Assembly: GCA_002384055.1 (NCBI GenBank)
Contig: DGAU01000004.1
Location: forward strand, 1 to 7,885
Length of the DNA stretch: 7,885 nt
Direction of reading: 5' to 3'
Origin: Flavobacteriaceae bacterium UBA4022
Lineage (GTDB): Bacteria > Bacteroidota > Bacteroidia > Flavobacteriales > Flavobacteriaceae
Shown: piece by piece, positions 1-6,528 of the stretch
Position numbering within the stretch: position 1 is the first letter of the stretch
Layout of the letters: every line of letters starts with the position of its first letter
Notes under the pieces: generated by a model
What the model saw: the letters and a program-made list of their open reading frames with translations, nothing else
What the model was told of the DNA's origin: nothing
Database searches by the model: none
Made by a program: the position numbers and the translations under genes

Positions 1-2
1 TG

Positions 3-35
3 CAAATATACAATCTGAATTCTCAATTAACCAAA
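3..35 (-). promoter_or_regulatory. Probable leftward Bacteroidota-type promoter for a gene beyond the left edge
   Basis: On the minus strand, TATATTTG (plus positions 10-3) matches the Bacteroidota -7 element TAnnTTTG exactly. A TTTG (plus 35-32) lies 21 bases upstream, within the spacing known for the -33 element of flavobacterial promoters. The surrounding 60 bases are AT-rich and non-coding. The inference is that an unseen gene is read leftward from just outside the window. The driven gene cannot be seen, so this rests on the motif alone. Confidence 0.5.
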
Positions 36-134
36 CCAAAATTCAAAAAAAAGAGAGATATTTTTGAACTTTTTATAACCTATTGACATGGTGAGTATTG
101 TGCCTGCGTTATTTTTAAATAAGCGCGCTGTAGT

Positions 135-178
135 CCTGTTAAATTTATAGACAGGGGCAACAAGTCTATAGTGTTGCC
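135..178. repeat. Nested, mutually exclusive inverted repeats behind the DUF4294 gene
   Basis: Three short perfect inverted repeats overlap here. CCTGT (135-139) pairs with ACAGG (151-155). TATAGAC (146-152) pairs with GTCTATA (164-170). GGCAACA (156-162) pairs with TGTTGCC (172-178). The second cannot form fully with either of the others. The block lies about 40 bases beyond the stop of the leftward DUF4294 gene and upstream of the leftward promoter near position 10, so it may end or attenuate the DUF4294 transcript. No clear U-tract follows on either strand, which weakens the intrinsic-terminator reading. Confidence 0.35.
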
Positions 179-219
179 GTTGATTTGTGGCCCAGTAATG
201 GATTAAAAAGCAAACAATC

Positions 220-1026
220 CTACTGAGGTGATGAGGGCTCTGGAACCAATTGATCTGCTTTGGACCAATAGCTTTCTAAGGCCAAAATATCAATTGGGTA
301 AAACGGTTTCTGGGACTCCAAGAGTTGATCCCTAAATGCCCGTTGTAAAATGTCTTCTATATAATAGTCTTCTTTGGAGGCAAATGGTCGGTAAGGTTCT
401 TTGAGACTGATGTCGTACCAGCCAGCGACCCGATCGTACCAAAACGCGTTCCAACCCGAGCGGAAGGTCTTGATCAGGTCAAAGGTAGTACGCCCGGTTT
501 GCCGCTCAACGAGCTTGACTAATATTCGTCCTTCGCTACGGGAAAATTTACGGAGCGTGGCGGTGAATTCTTCTTCGACATATTTTTGTATCCTTCTGGT
601 ATATTTTTTTTGTGCGCTTTTTCCGGAAAGCCCCCCCAATCGTTGCTCCATTATGGTCAGTCGGTCACTGGCCAGTTTGGCATAGGGAAACACTTTGAGG
701 GTCTTACGGCGCAGTATGATGTAACGCCGGCGTTCTTCCATGTTACTAAAAGACAAACGCTTTAAAAGAACGACTTCATTGAGGTCTATTTGTTCGTGCG
801 CTAAACTATCGCCTTGAATGACATAATAGAAATCAGGCCCCTCTGGGGCGTATAAATCAGGATCATCTTCTGGATTAATATATGCAGAATCGATGTGTTT
901 TGTGGCCATCGGTGCCTCTTCTTCAAAAGAGATGTGGACTTGGGCACTCACCAATAATGGCCCGATGAGCAGCAGTACATGCAGACCATATAGGCGTATC
1001 AGTGTGTTATATTGTGCTTGGGTCAT
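220..1026 (-). CDS. DUF4294-family secreted protein of unknown function
   Basis: The 268-residue protein starts with ATG. Residues 1-29 look like a signal peptide: a short polar start, a hydrophobic core at about 14-27 (LLLIGPLLVSA), and likely cleavage after Ala28 or Gln29. An acidic linker follows (about 34-66). The conserved core runs from about residue 85 to 235: a basic stretch (EERRRYIILRRKTLKVFPYA), predicted helices with many Lys/Arg, then SRSEGRILVKLVERQTGRTT and FRSGWNAFWYD. I recognise this pattern as DUF4294, common in Flavobacteriia and often beside an M42 peptidase, as here, where the two are divergent with 87 bases between. The mature protein is probably periplasmic or envelope-associated. 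I see no lipobox cysteine and no recognisable catalytic motif, so no function is assigned. The family call is from memory of the motifs. Confidence 0.85.
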   Translation of the reverse strand: MTQAQYNTLIRLYGLHVLLLIGPLLVSAQVHISFEEEAPMATKHIDSAYINPEDDPDLYAPEGPDFYYVIQGDSLAHEQIDLNEVVLLKRLSFSNMEERRRYIILRRKTLKVFPYAKLASDRLTIMEQRLGGLSGKSAQKKYTRRIQKYVEEEFTATLRKFSRSEGRILVKLVERQTGRTTFDLIKTFRSGWNAFWYDRVAGWYDISLKEPYRPFASKEDYYIEDILQRAFRDQLLESQKPFYPIDILALESYWSKADQLVPEPSSPQ

Positions 1027-1042
1027 GTTGAATATCTCTGTA

Positions 1043-1050
1043 CAAATTTA
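1043..1050 (-). promoter_or_regulatory. -7 element of a probable DUF4294 promoter
   Basis: Plus-strand CAAATTTA reads TAAATTTG on the minus strand, an exact match to TAnnTTTG. It lies 17-24 bases upstream of the DUF4294 start codon, so the leader would be very short, around ten bases. I found no good TTG -33 element at the expected distance, so support is the -7 box and its position only. Confidence 0.4.
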
Positions 1051-1084
1051 CGGAATTGGGAGCCGAATCCTGTGAAGATTTTGC

Positions 1085-1092
1085 TATTTTTA
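1085..1092 (+). promoter_or_regulatory. Weak -7-like element before the M42 peptidase gene
   Basis: TATTTTTA matches seven of eight positions of TAnnTTTG (the last G is A). It sits 22 bases upstream of the ATG at 1114. The 14 bases before the start are A-rich (aaagaaaacaaaac), as is usual for Bacteroidota translation starts. It is the best rightward candidate in the 87-base divergent spacer but remains weak. Confidence 0.25.
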
Positions 1093-1113
1093 GGCCAAAG
1101 AAAACAAAACATT

Positions 1114-2199
1114 ATGGCCAAATCTATCCTGAACAAAGCATCTTTAGACTTTTTAGAACGATACCTTAACAATGCTTCGCCAACGGGCTATGAATGGTCT
1201 GGACAGAATATCTGGATGGATTACATGAAGCCTTATGTCGATACTTTTATCACCGATACTTATGGCACTGCTGTAGGAATCATCAATCCAGATGCGCCTT
1301 ACAAGGTAGTGATCGAAGGTCATGCCGATGAAATATCGTGGTATGTTAATTATATCAGTGACAACGGGCTCATTTATGTGGTGCGCAATGGCGGAAGTGA
1401 CCACCAAATCGCACCGTCAAAAGTAGTTTCTATCCATACCAAAAATGGTATTGTCCCGGGTGTTTTTGGTTGGCCTGCCATCCATACGCGCAAGACCGGT
1501 AAGGAGGAGACCCCTACCCTTGAGAATATATTTATTGATATCGGTGCCGAGGACAAAAAGGAAGTCGCTGCAATGGGCGTGCATGTGGGCTGTGTGATTA
1601 CCTATCCCGATGCGTTTCATGTTTTGAACAAAGACAAATTTGTGTGCCGCGCGATTGATAACCGTATGGGCGGATTTATGATTGCCGAAGTTGCGCGCTT
1701 ATTGCACAAAAACAAAATTAAATTGCCTTTTGGTCTCTATATCACTAATTCGGTTCAAGAAGAAATTGGCCTGCGTGGAGCCGAGATGATTGCAGAGCGC
1801 ATCAAGCCGAACGTGGCCATAGTTACCGATGTCACCCACGACACGACCACGCCGATGATCAATCAAAAGACACAAGGTTATGCCAAGATTGGCGAAGGCC
1901 CGGTTATCGCCTATGCCCCTGCCGTACAGCAAAATTTGAGAGACCTTATCGTGGCTACGGCCGAGGAACATAAAATTCCGTTTCAACGCGCAGCCTTATC
2001 CAGAGCTACGGGAACCGATACAGACGCCTTTGCCTACAGCAATGGCGGTGTGGCGAGCGCCCTTATTTCTTTACCGTTGCGTTATATGCACACCACGGTA
2101 GAAATGGTCCACAGAAAAGATGTGGAACATGTCATCTCGTTAATTTACCAGAGTTTATTGAATATCAAGGATGGAGACACCTTTAGTTACTTCAAATAG
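1114..2199 (+). CDS. M42 family metallopeptidase (cytosolic aminopeptidase)
   Basis: This is a 361-residue co-catalytic metallo-aminopeptidase of the M42 (glutamyl aminopeptidase/endoglucanase-like) family, whose members trim peptides in the cytoplasm and usually form dodecameric tetrahedral particles. The expected ligands are visible: His70 and Asp72 in GHADEI, bridging Asp182 in RAIDNR, Glu216-Glu217 in SVQEEIGLRGAEM (general base plus ligand), Asp239 in IVTDVTHDT, and His326 in LRYMHTTVEM. There is no signal peptide. Length is normal for the family. The frame is open upstream to an ATG at 1012, but that 34-residue extension is rich in atypical residues and overlaps the divergent gene's start. 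The ATG at 1114 has an A-rich leader and begins where the family homology does. The downstream PagL-like gene starts directly after the stop, implying co-transcription. Exact substrate preference is not deducible. Confidence 0.93.
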   Translation: MAKSILNKASLDFLERYLNNASPTGYEWSGQNIWMDYMKPYVDTFITDTYGTAVGIINPDAPYKVVIEGHADEISWYVNYISDNGLIYVVRNGGSDHQIAPSKVVSIHTKNGIVPGVFGWPAIHTRKTGKEETPTLENIFIDIGAEDKKEVAAMGVHVGCVITYPDAFHVLNKDKFVCRAIDNRMGGFMIAEVARLLHKNKIKLPFGLYITNSVQEEIGLRGAEMIAERIKPNVAIVTDVTHDTTTPMINQKTQGYAKIGEGPVIAYAPAVQQNLRDLIVATAEEHKIPFQRAALSRATGTDTDAFAYSNGGVASALISLPLRYMHTTVEMVHRKDVEHVISLIYQSLLNIKDGDTFSYFK

Positions 2200-3522
2200 A
2201 TGAATCCAATAGGGCGTCATGGCTTTTGGGGTGTGCTGCTTCTAGGCTTTTGTTTGCTGCCCGCTGAGGACTTATGGGCTCAAGCGCATTCAGATCTACC
2301 GCGTTCTGCTTCGGTCTTGAGGTTTGAGGGTCTTTATGGCCAATCGGCAGAAGCCAATGATTTTTTCCCTGAGCGTAGTCCCCAATACAGCCTTATTGCC
2401 GCTTACGGCTATCGGCCGAATCTCAACGACACTTACTGGGCAAAGACCCTAAATGGCATGGAGGTTGGGCTCTTGGGCATGTACACTAATTTGGGTAATC
2501 CAACGGCATTAGGTGCTTCTTTTACGCTATTGCCTTATGTGCGTTTCCCGCTCTTTGGCACCTGGACCAATAAAATTAGGGCGCAGTTTGGACTGGGGGC
2601 CACTTACTTTGACACCGTTTACGACCAGGACACTAACTTTTTTAACCAAGCCGTCACCACCCCTATCACCTGGGCTTTCAGAGGCAGCGTTCATTATGAC
2701 TTCTGGCGATTTGATGCTTGGCAATTTGGCTTAGGTGGTGTTTATAACCACCAATCCAATGGACACACTAAGTTGCCCAATCAGGGACTCAATTCTTTTT
2801 TGTTATCGTTGAGTGCGGAACATTTAATAGGGCGTTCAGACAGAACTATAGATCTGTCGCCGTCGCAACAACAGACCGTGGCTGACCACGCAAACCCAGA
2901 CAATGAATCCGGTCAGGACGCTCCTCAGGCTTATCTTGAGGCGCGCTTTGGGTTTGGGACGGGTATATTTGCTTTGGCCTTTAACGACCTGCGTCCGGTA
3001 CGCACCGTGGAACTAACTTATGGTAAGATGCACCAAAGAACCTTCAAATGGGGTGTTGGGTTGCAGTACCGTTTTTACCAACATTATTACGACTACATCA
3101 AGGGCAACGAATCCTTGGTACAGGATGGTGCTGAATTTGCCGATTTTCGGTCTGCGCCTGGACGCTATGCAGCCAATATTGGGCTACATCTCGATGGCGA
3201 ACTGCTGCTCAATCATTTTGGTATCAATGCACAACTCGGGGTTAACCTATATAAGCCCGCCTATAATATCGATTGGCGCATCAACCAAGGCTGGGACTAT
3301 CCCCCACGAGAATTGCCACCCAACTGGGTTTTAGGCCAATACAACACCAAATTTGAACTCAAAAAGCACATTTCTACGCGTTTGGGTTTGCGCTATTACC
3401 TATGGAGTCAGGCCCTAAAACCGGTCCAAAACATCTTTGTCGGGGCGCACCTCAATGCTAATTTTGGTCAAGCCGACTTTAGCGAAATCAGCGTTGGATA
3501 TGTATATGCTTGGGATCGCTAG
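2200..3522 (+). CDS. PagL-like acyloxyacyl hydrolase (outer-membrane lipid esterase)
   Basis: The 440-residue protein has a signal peptide (hydrophobic core about 9-21, likely cleavage after LWAQA, residue 29). Alternating aromatic/hydrophobic strands follow, ending in GYVYAWDR, as in an outer-membrane beta-barrel. The active-site segment VYNHQSNGHTKLPNQGLNS (residues 181-199) carries the HxS motif (His184, Ser186) and the SNG..K.PN.G.N pattern I associate with Bacteroidota acyloxyacyl hydrolases related to lipid A 3-O-deacylase PagL. The C-terminal HLNANFGQADFSEISVGYV also fits that group. Asn198 lies 12 residues after the serine, where PagL has its catalytic Glu and OMPLA (PldA) its Asn. 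The protein is much longer than Pseudomonas PagL, as Bacteroidota members tend to be. A role in lipid A or phospholipid remodelling is inferred; OMPLA-type phospholipase is the alternative. Its ATG abuts the M42 stop in the same frame. Confidence 0.75.
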   Translation: MNPIGRHGFWGVLLLGFCLLPAEDLWAQAHSDLPRSASVLRFEGLYGQSAEANDFFPERSPQYSLIAAYGYRPNLNDTYWAKTLNGMEVGLLGMYTNLGNPTALGASFTLLPYVRFPLFGTWTNKIRAQFGLGATYFDTVYDQDTNFFNQAVTTPITWAFRGSVHYDFWRFDAWQFGLGGVYNHQSNGHTKLPNQGLNSFLLSLSAEHLIGRSDRTIDLSPSQQQTVADHANPDNESGQDAPQAYLEARFGFGTGIFALAFNDLRPVRTVELTYGKMHQRTFKWGVGLQYRFYQHYYDYIKGNESLVQDGAEFADFRSAPGRYAANIGLHLDGELLLNHFGINAQLGVNLYKPAYNIDWRINQGWDYPPRELPPNWVLGQYNTKFELKKHISTRLGLRYYLWSQALKPVQNIFVGAHLNANFGQADFSEISVGYVYAWDR

Positions 3523-3530
3523 AAAGCGAT
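3515..3530. terminator. Perfect hairpin over the convergent stop codons, possible bidirectional terminator
   Basis: ATCGCT (3515-3520) and AGCGAT (3525-3530) form a perfect six-base-pair stem closed by the four-base loop AGAA. The stem includes part of the stop codon of each convergent gene: the PagL-like TAG at 3520-3522 and the purC TAA read from 3532 to 3530. Only seven bases separate the two genes, so any termination signal must be this compact. No U-tract follows on either strand, so it may be a weak terminator or a chance palindrome. Confidence 0.35.
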
Positions 3531-4486
3531 TAGTCCTGCTGATTTAAATAGGACCATACGTTTTGCTCAATGCGCTGCTGTATATCGGTTGTATCTGCTT
3601 TGACAAATGGCGTACCGGTAATGTTCTCATACAATTCAATATAACGCTCAGAGACACTCTCGATGTAGGCATCACTCATAAAAGGAACAGTTTGGCCTTC
3701 TTGACCCTGAAAATTGTTTTCTATAAGCCACTGGCGGACAAACTCTTTTGAGAGTTGCTTTTGGGGCGCGCCATTTTCTTGTCGCTCGTGATAACCTTCT
3801 TTATAAAAATAGCGCGATGAATCCGGGGTATGAATTTCGTCAATCAGCACAATTTCTCCATCCCTGGTTTTACCAAATTCGTATTTGGTGTCGACCAGGA
3901 TCAGGCCGCGGGCATCGGCAATTTCAGAGCCACGGGCAAAAAGCAATTGGGTATAGCGTTCTAATACCGTGTAATCTTGATGACTCACAATACCTTTGGC
4001 TAGAATATCGGCCTTAGAAATATCCTCATCATGGTCGCCCATTTCTGCTTTGGTGGCTGGGGTAATGATTGGCTTAGGGAAACGGTCGTTTTCAATCATA
4101 TCCTCGGGCATGGCTTCTGCGCATAAAAATCTGTGCCCTAACTTATATTGACGCGCCGCATGACCACTAAGGTATCCACGAATGACCATCTCGATTTTGA
4201 AGGGTTCACAGGCCTTGCCAATGGCTACGTTGGGATCTGGCGTGGCGATTAACCAGTTCGGAACCAGATCTTGCGTGTCTTGCATCATCTTGGTCGCGAT
4301 CTGATTGAGCATTTGTCCTTTGTACGGAATTCCTTTAGGCATCACTACATCAAAGGCGCTGAGCCGATCAGTGGCGATCATGACCAAAAGATCATTGTCT
4401 AAATGATAGACTTCGCGGACTTTACCTTTGTAAACGCTTTGTTGTCCGGGAAAATTAAAATTTGAGTCGGTAATGGTTTGGCTCAT
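3530..4486 (-). CDS. purC: Phosphoribosylaminoimidazole-succinocarboxamide synthase (SAICAR synthase)
   Basis: PurC joins CAIR and aspartate using ATP to make SAICAR in de novo purine synthesis, in the cytoplasm. The 318-residue protein shows the family landmarks in order: the glycine-rich nucleotide-binding start VYKGKVREVYHL (18-29), ATDRLSAFDVVMP (38-50), the substrate loop EMVIRGYLSGHAARQYK (99-115), and the C-terminal core LILVDTKYEFGK (195-206) with LIDEIHTPDSSRYF (214-227). Length suits the longer PurC type rather than the roughly 240-residue enterobacterial type. It follows phoH with a one-base gap (phoH stop at 4490-4488, ATG at 4486-4484), so it is probably co-transcribed and perhaps translationally coupled. 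No separate promoter or purine riboswitch is visible, since the upstream sequence is phoH coding. No other purine gene is in the window. Confidence 0.97.
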   Translation of the reverse strand: MSQTITDSNFNFPGQQSVYKGKVREVYHLDNDLLVMIATDRLSAFDVVMPKGIPYKGQMLNQIATKMMQDTQDLVPNWLIATPDPNVAIGKACEPFKIEMVIRGYLSGHAARQYKLGHRFLCAEAMPEDMIENDRFPKPIITPATKAEMGDHDEDISKADILAKGIVSHQDYTVLERYTQLLFARGSEIADARGLILVDTKYEFGKTRDGEIVLIDEIHTPDSSRYFYKEGYHERQENGAPQKQLSKEFVRQWLIENNFQGQEGQTVPFMSDAYIESVSERYIELYENITGTPFVKADTTDIQQRIEQNVWSYLNQQD

Positions 4487-4487
4487 G

Positions 4488-5435
4488 CTAGTTATGATTA
4501 TCTATAGATTTGTATGCCGCAATAACTTCTTTGACCAGGCGGTGTCGGATCACATCACTATCGTCGAGATAGACCATGCCCACCCCTTCGATATCTTTGA
4601 GAATAACTAAGGCTTCTTTGAGCCCCGAGGTCACACGCCGTGGCAGGTCGACCTGACCTGGGTCGCCCGTAATGATGAACTTGGCGTGTTTGCCCATACG
4701 GGTCAAAAACATCTTCATTTGACCGTGGGTTGTATTTTGGCCCTCATCGAGAATGACAAATGCGTGGTCTAAGGTGCGCCCCCGCATAAAGGCCATCGGC
4801 GCAATTTGCACCACCCCTTTCTCGATAAACGAATTGAGCTTTTCGGCCGGAATCATGTCGCGCAGTGCATCGTACAAAGGTTGCATATAGGGGTCGAGCT
4901 TTTCTTTGAGGTCTCCAGGTAAAAATCCTAAGTTTTCTCCCGCTTCAATGGCGGGGCGCGTCAATATGATGCGCTTGACTTGTTTTTCTTTTAGGGCCTT
5001 AACCGCCAGGGCAACGGCTGTATAGGTTTTACCCGTTCCGGCGGGTCCTATAGCAAAGACCATATCGTTTTTCTGGCTGAGGGTTACAATCTTCTCTTGG
5101 TTTGGGGTCTGTGGCTTGATATGGCGTCCATTGACCCCATGCAAAAGCACCCCGTCTGTATGCGTTTTGTAAGTGTTTTTGGTTTCGCTCATGATGATGC
5201 CTTCGATCACATGTTTGTCCATGTTGTTATACCGTCCAAAATAGGCTACCAATTCGGCTATGCGCTCCGCAAATACTTCGAGGATCTCTTGATCCCCATA
5301 GGCCGATATTTTTTGGCCTCGAGCAACAATTTTGAGTTTGGGATAGAACTTTTTGATCAGGTCAATGTGGGCATTTTGATTGCCAAAAAAGTCACTTGCA
5401 CTGACATCGGTGAGTTCTATAATGAGTTCGTTCAA
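4488..5435 (-). CDS. PhoH family P-loop ATPase (PhoH-like/YbeZ type)
   Basis: This 315-residue cytoplasmic ATPase belongs to the PhoH-like (YbeZ) group, linked in other bacteria to RNA processing and the YbeY endoribonuclease. Residues 1-100 form the usual KH-like N-terminal part (FYPKLKIVARGQKISAYGD). The ATPase core has Walker A GPAGTGKT (130-137), TRPAIEAGENLGFLPG (159-174), Walker B VILDEGQNT (227-235) and ITGDPGQVDLP (255-265). The start codon is TTG (5435-5433), not ATG. The frame stays open upstream but offers no ATG, GTG or other TTG up to the promoter, and a Shine-Dalgarno-like AAAGGA sits six bases before this TTG, which supports the choice. It is the first gene of a leftward pair with purC and is divergent from the SAM-hydrolase-family gene. 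The precise cellular role in Bacteroidota is not established from sequence. Confidence 0.95.
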   Translation of the reverse strand: MNELIIELTDVSASDFFGNQNAHIDLIKKFYPKLKIVARGQKISAYGDQEILEVFAERIAELVAYFGRYNNMDKHVIEGIIMSETKNTYKTHTDGVLLHGVNGRHIKPQTPNQEKIVTLSQKNDMVFAIGPAGTGKTYTAVALAVKALKEKQVKRIILTRPAIEAGENLGFLPGDLKEKLDPYMQPLYDALRDMIPAEKLNSFIEKGVVQIAPMAFMRGRTLDHAFVILDEGQNTTHGQMKMFLTRMGKHAKFIITGDPGQVDLPRRVTSGLKEALVILKDIEGVGMVYLDDSDVIRHRLVKEVIAAYKSIDNHN

Positions 5436-5441
5436 AAGCGG

Positions 5442-5447
5442 TCCTTT
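5442..5447 (-). promoter_or_regulatory. Shine-Dalgarno-like site for the phoH TTG start
   Basis: On the minus strand AAAGGA lies six bases upstream of TTG (5435-5433), with the spacer CCGCTT. Flavobacteriia seldom use Shine-Dalgarno pairing, and the other starts in this window lack it, so its presence beside a non-ATG start suggests it compensates for the weak codon. It supports the chosen phoH start. Confidence 0.55.
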
Positions 5448-5490
5448 ATTAAGCGAATTAATGTTATTGTAAATATAGTTTTTACCTTCA

Positions 5491-5524
5491 CAAAAGTACC
5501 TTATTTTTGCAAGGCTTGTATCAA
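5491..5524 (-). promoter_or_regulatory. phoH-purC promoter
   Basis: Plus-strand CAAAAGTA (5491-5498) reads TACTTTTG on the minus strand, an exact TAnnTTTG -7 element. A TTG on the minus strand (plus CAA, 5522-5524) lies 23 bases upstream as a possible -33 element. Transcription would begin near 5485 and give a leader of about 50 bases before the TTG start. It overlaps the oppositely directed promoter of the neighbouring gene. Confidence 0.55.
5502..5509 (+). promoter_or_regulatory. -7 element of the SAM-hydrolase-family gene promoter
   Basis: TATTTTTG is an exact match to TAnnTTTG and sits in the context AAAGTACCTTATTTTTGCA, a very typical flavobacterial promoter setting. It lies 33 bases before the ATG at 5542, giving a leader of roughly 25-30 bases. 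No clear TTG is found about 19 bases upstream; that position is a T-run (5479-5483). Only three bases separate it from the opposing phoH -7 element. Confidence 0.55.
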
Positions 5525-5541
5525 CAAAATATCAACAATCT

Positions 5542-6378
5542 ATGGCGCTGCCCATCATTACTTTGACCACCGATTTTGGCGAAAAGGACCCCTATGTGGG
5601 TGCGGTCAAAGGGGCTATTTATAGTGCCTTACAGGGGGTGCCTATAGTCGATATATCGCATGGCATTTCACCATTCCATATTACCGAGGCAGCCTATGTC
5701 ATTGAAAATGCCTACGCCAGTTTTCCAAAGGGCACGATTCATATTATAGGTGTGGATGGAGAGTTAACTCCCGAAAACCGGCATATCGCTGTGGCCTTAA
5801 ATGGTCATTATTTTGTCTGTGCTAATAACGGCATCATGTCCCTGCTCTCCAACACGATCAAACCCGAGCAAATCGTTGAAATTAATATCCATGACCGCAT
5901 GGAGGGTAATTTTCCAATGCTCGATGTATTTGTTGCTGTGGCCTGTCACATAGCACGTGGGGGTAAGCTTGAGGTCATTGGCAAGGTGATCCCTAAGTTT
6001 AAGACCCTTGTTGGCGTGAAACCCGTAGTGAATTCAGACAACACCCAGATTATAGGAACCGTGATTTATATAGACAATTACGGCAATGTGGTCATCAATA
6101 TCCAGAAAAACCTATTCGATAAGGTGGGCAAAGGCCGCGCCTTTAAAATTTCGGCACGCACTGTCGTTATTAGAGATATTCATACGCGGTATAGTGAGGC
6201 CATTAATTTTGACATTCCTGCGGATCGCCGGGAAGAAGCAGGCAAAAAGCTGGCCATTTGGAATTCGTCTGACTACCTGGAACTCGCCCTTTACAAGAGC
6301 AATCCTACCTCAGTAGGCAGTGCTGCAACCCTATTTGGTTTAGAATACCGCGATACGGTTACGGTCAATTTTGAGTAG
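5542..6378 (+). CDS. SAM hydrolase / SAM hydroxide adenosyltransferase family protein (DUF62 type)
   Basis: The 278-residue protein belongs to the family of SAM-dependent chlorinases/fluorinases and SAM hydroxide adenosyltransferases, whose common members cleave S-adenosylmethionine to adenosine and methionine with water as nucleophile. Supporting features are the N-terminal ITLTTDFGEKDPYVGAVKG (6-24, with Asp11), DISHGISPF (37-45), ANNGIMSLL (94-102), IDNYGNVVIN (177-186) and the small C-terminal beta domain with SSDYLELALYKSN. The family's catalytic Asp and Arg probably correspond to Asp72 and Arg80 in VDGELTPENRHIAV, but the usual VDPGVG form is changed. The TFHGRD segment with its catalytic His is replaced by NFPMLDVF (123-130). 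I recall flavobacterial homologues sharing these changes. SAM hydrolysis is therefore a family-level inference, and altered chemistry is possible. Soluble, with no signal peptide. It is divergent from phoH. Confidence 0.85.
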   Translation: MALPIITLTTDFGEKDPYVGAVKGAIYSALQGVPIVDISHGISPFHITEAAYVIENAYASFPKGTIHIIGVDGELTPENRHIAVALNGHYFVCANNGIMSLLSNTIKPEQIVEINIHDRMEGNFPMLDVFVAVACHIARGGKLEVIGKVIPKFKTLVGVKPVVNSDNTQIIGTVIYIDNYGNVVINIQKNLFDKVGKGRAFKISARTVVIRDIHTRYSEAINFDIPADRREEAGKKLAIWNSSDYLELALYKSNPTSVGSAATLFGLEYRDTVTVNFE

Positions 6379-6528
6379 AAAAATCATTTTGTTGCCCCAA
6401 CGCACTGGCGTAATGACTCAGGCGTGTGTATGGTCGTTTTCTGACTTTTCCAGCGGTTACCCAAATACACTTATAAACATAAACTTCAGCCTAAACTAAG
6501 GTTCAAGGCCGCTCACATTTTTTCCAGC

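Noticed and set aside
83..117. TTGACA followed by an AT-rich segment, resembling a sigma70 promoter
   Set aside because: Bacteroidota housekeeping promoters use TTG/TAnnTTTG rather than TTGACA/TATAAT; the downstream TATTTTTA is imperfect and no rightward gene follows, since the DUF4294 gene is on the other strand.
401..685. 94-codon plus-strand open frame inside the DUF4294 gene
   Set aside because: It is antisense to a well-supported conserved protein, with atypical composition and no promoter.
1012..1113. Longer N-terminus for the M42 peptidase
   Set aside because: The extra 34 residues would overlap the divergent gene's start codon and do not resemble the family; homology begins at the ATG at 1114.
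5097..5624. 175-codon open frame on the plus strand
   Set aside because: It lies antisense to phoH, runs through the divergent promoter and into the start of the SAM-hydrolase-family gene, has no recognisable homology, and is explained as a shadow of two real genes.
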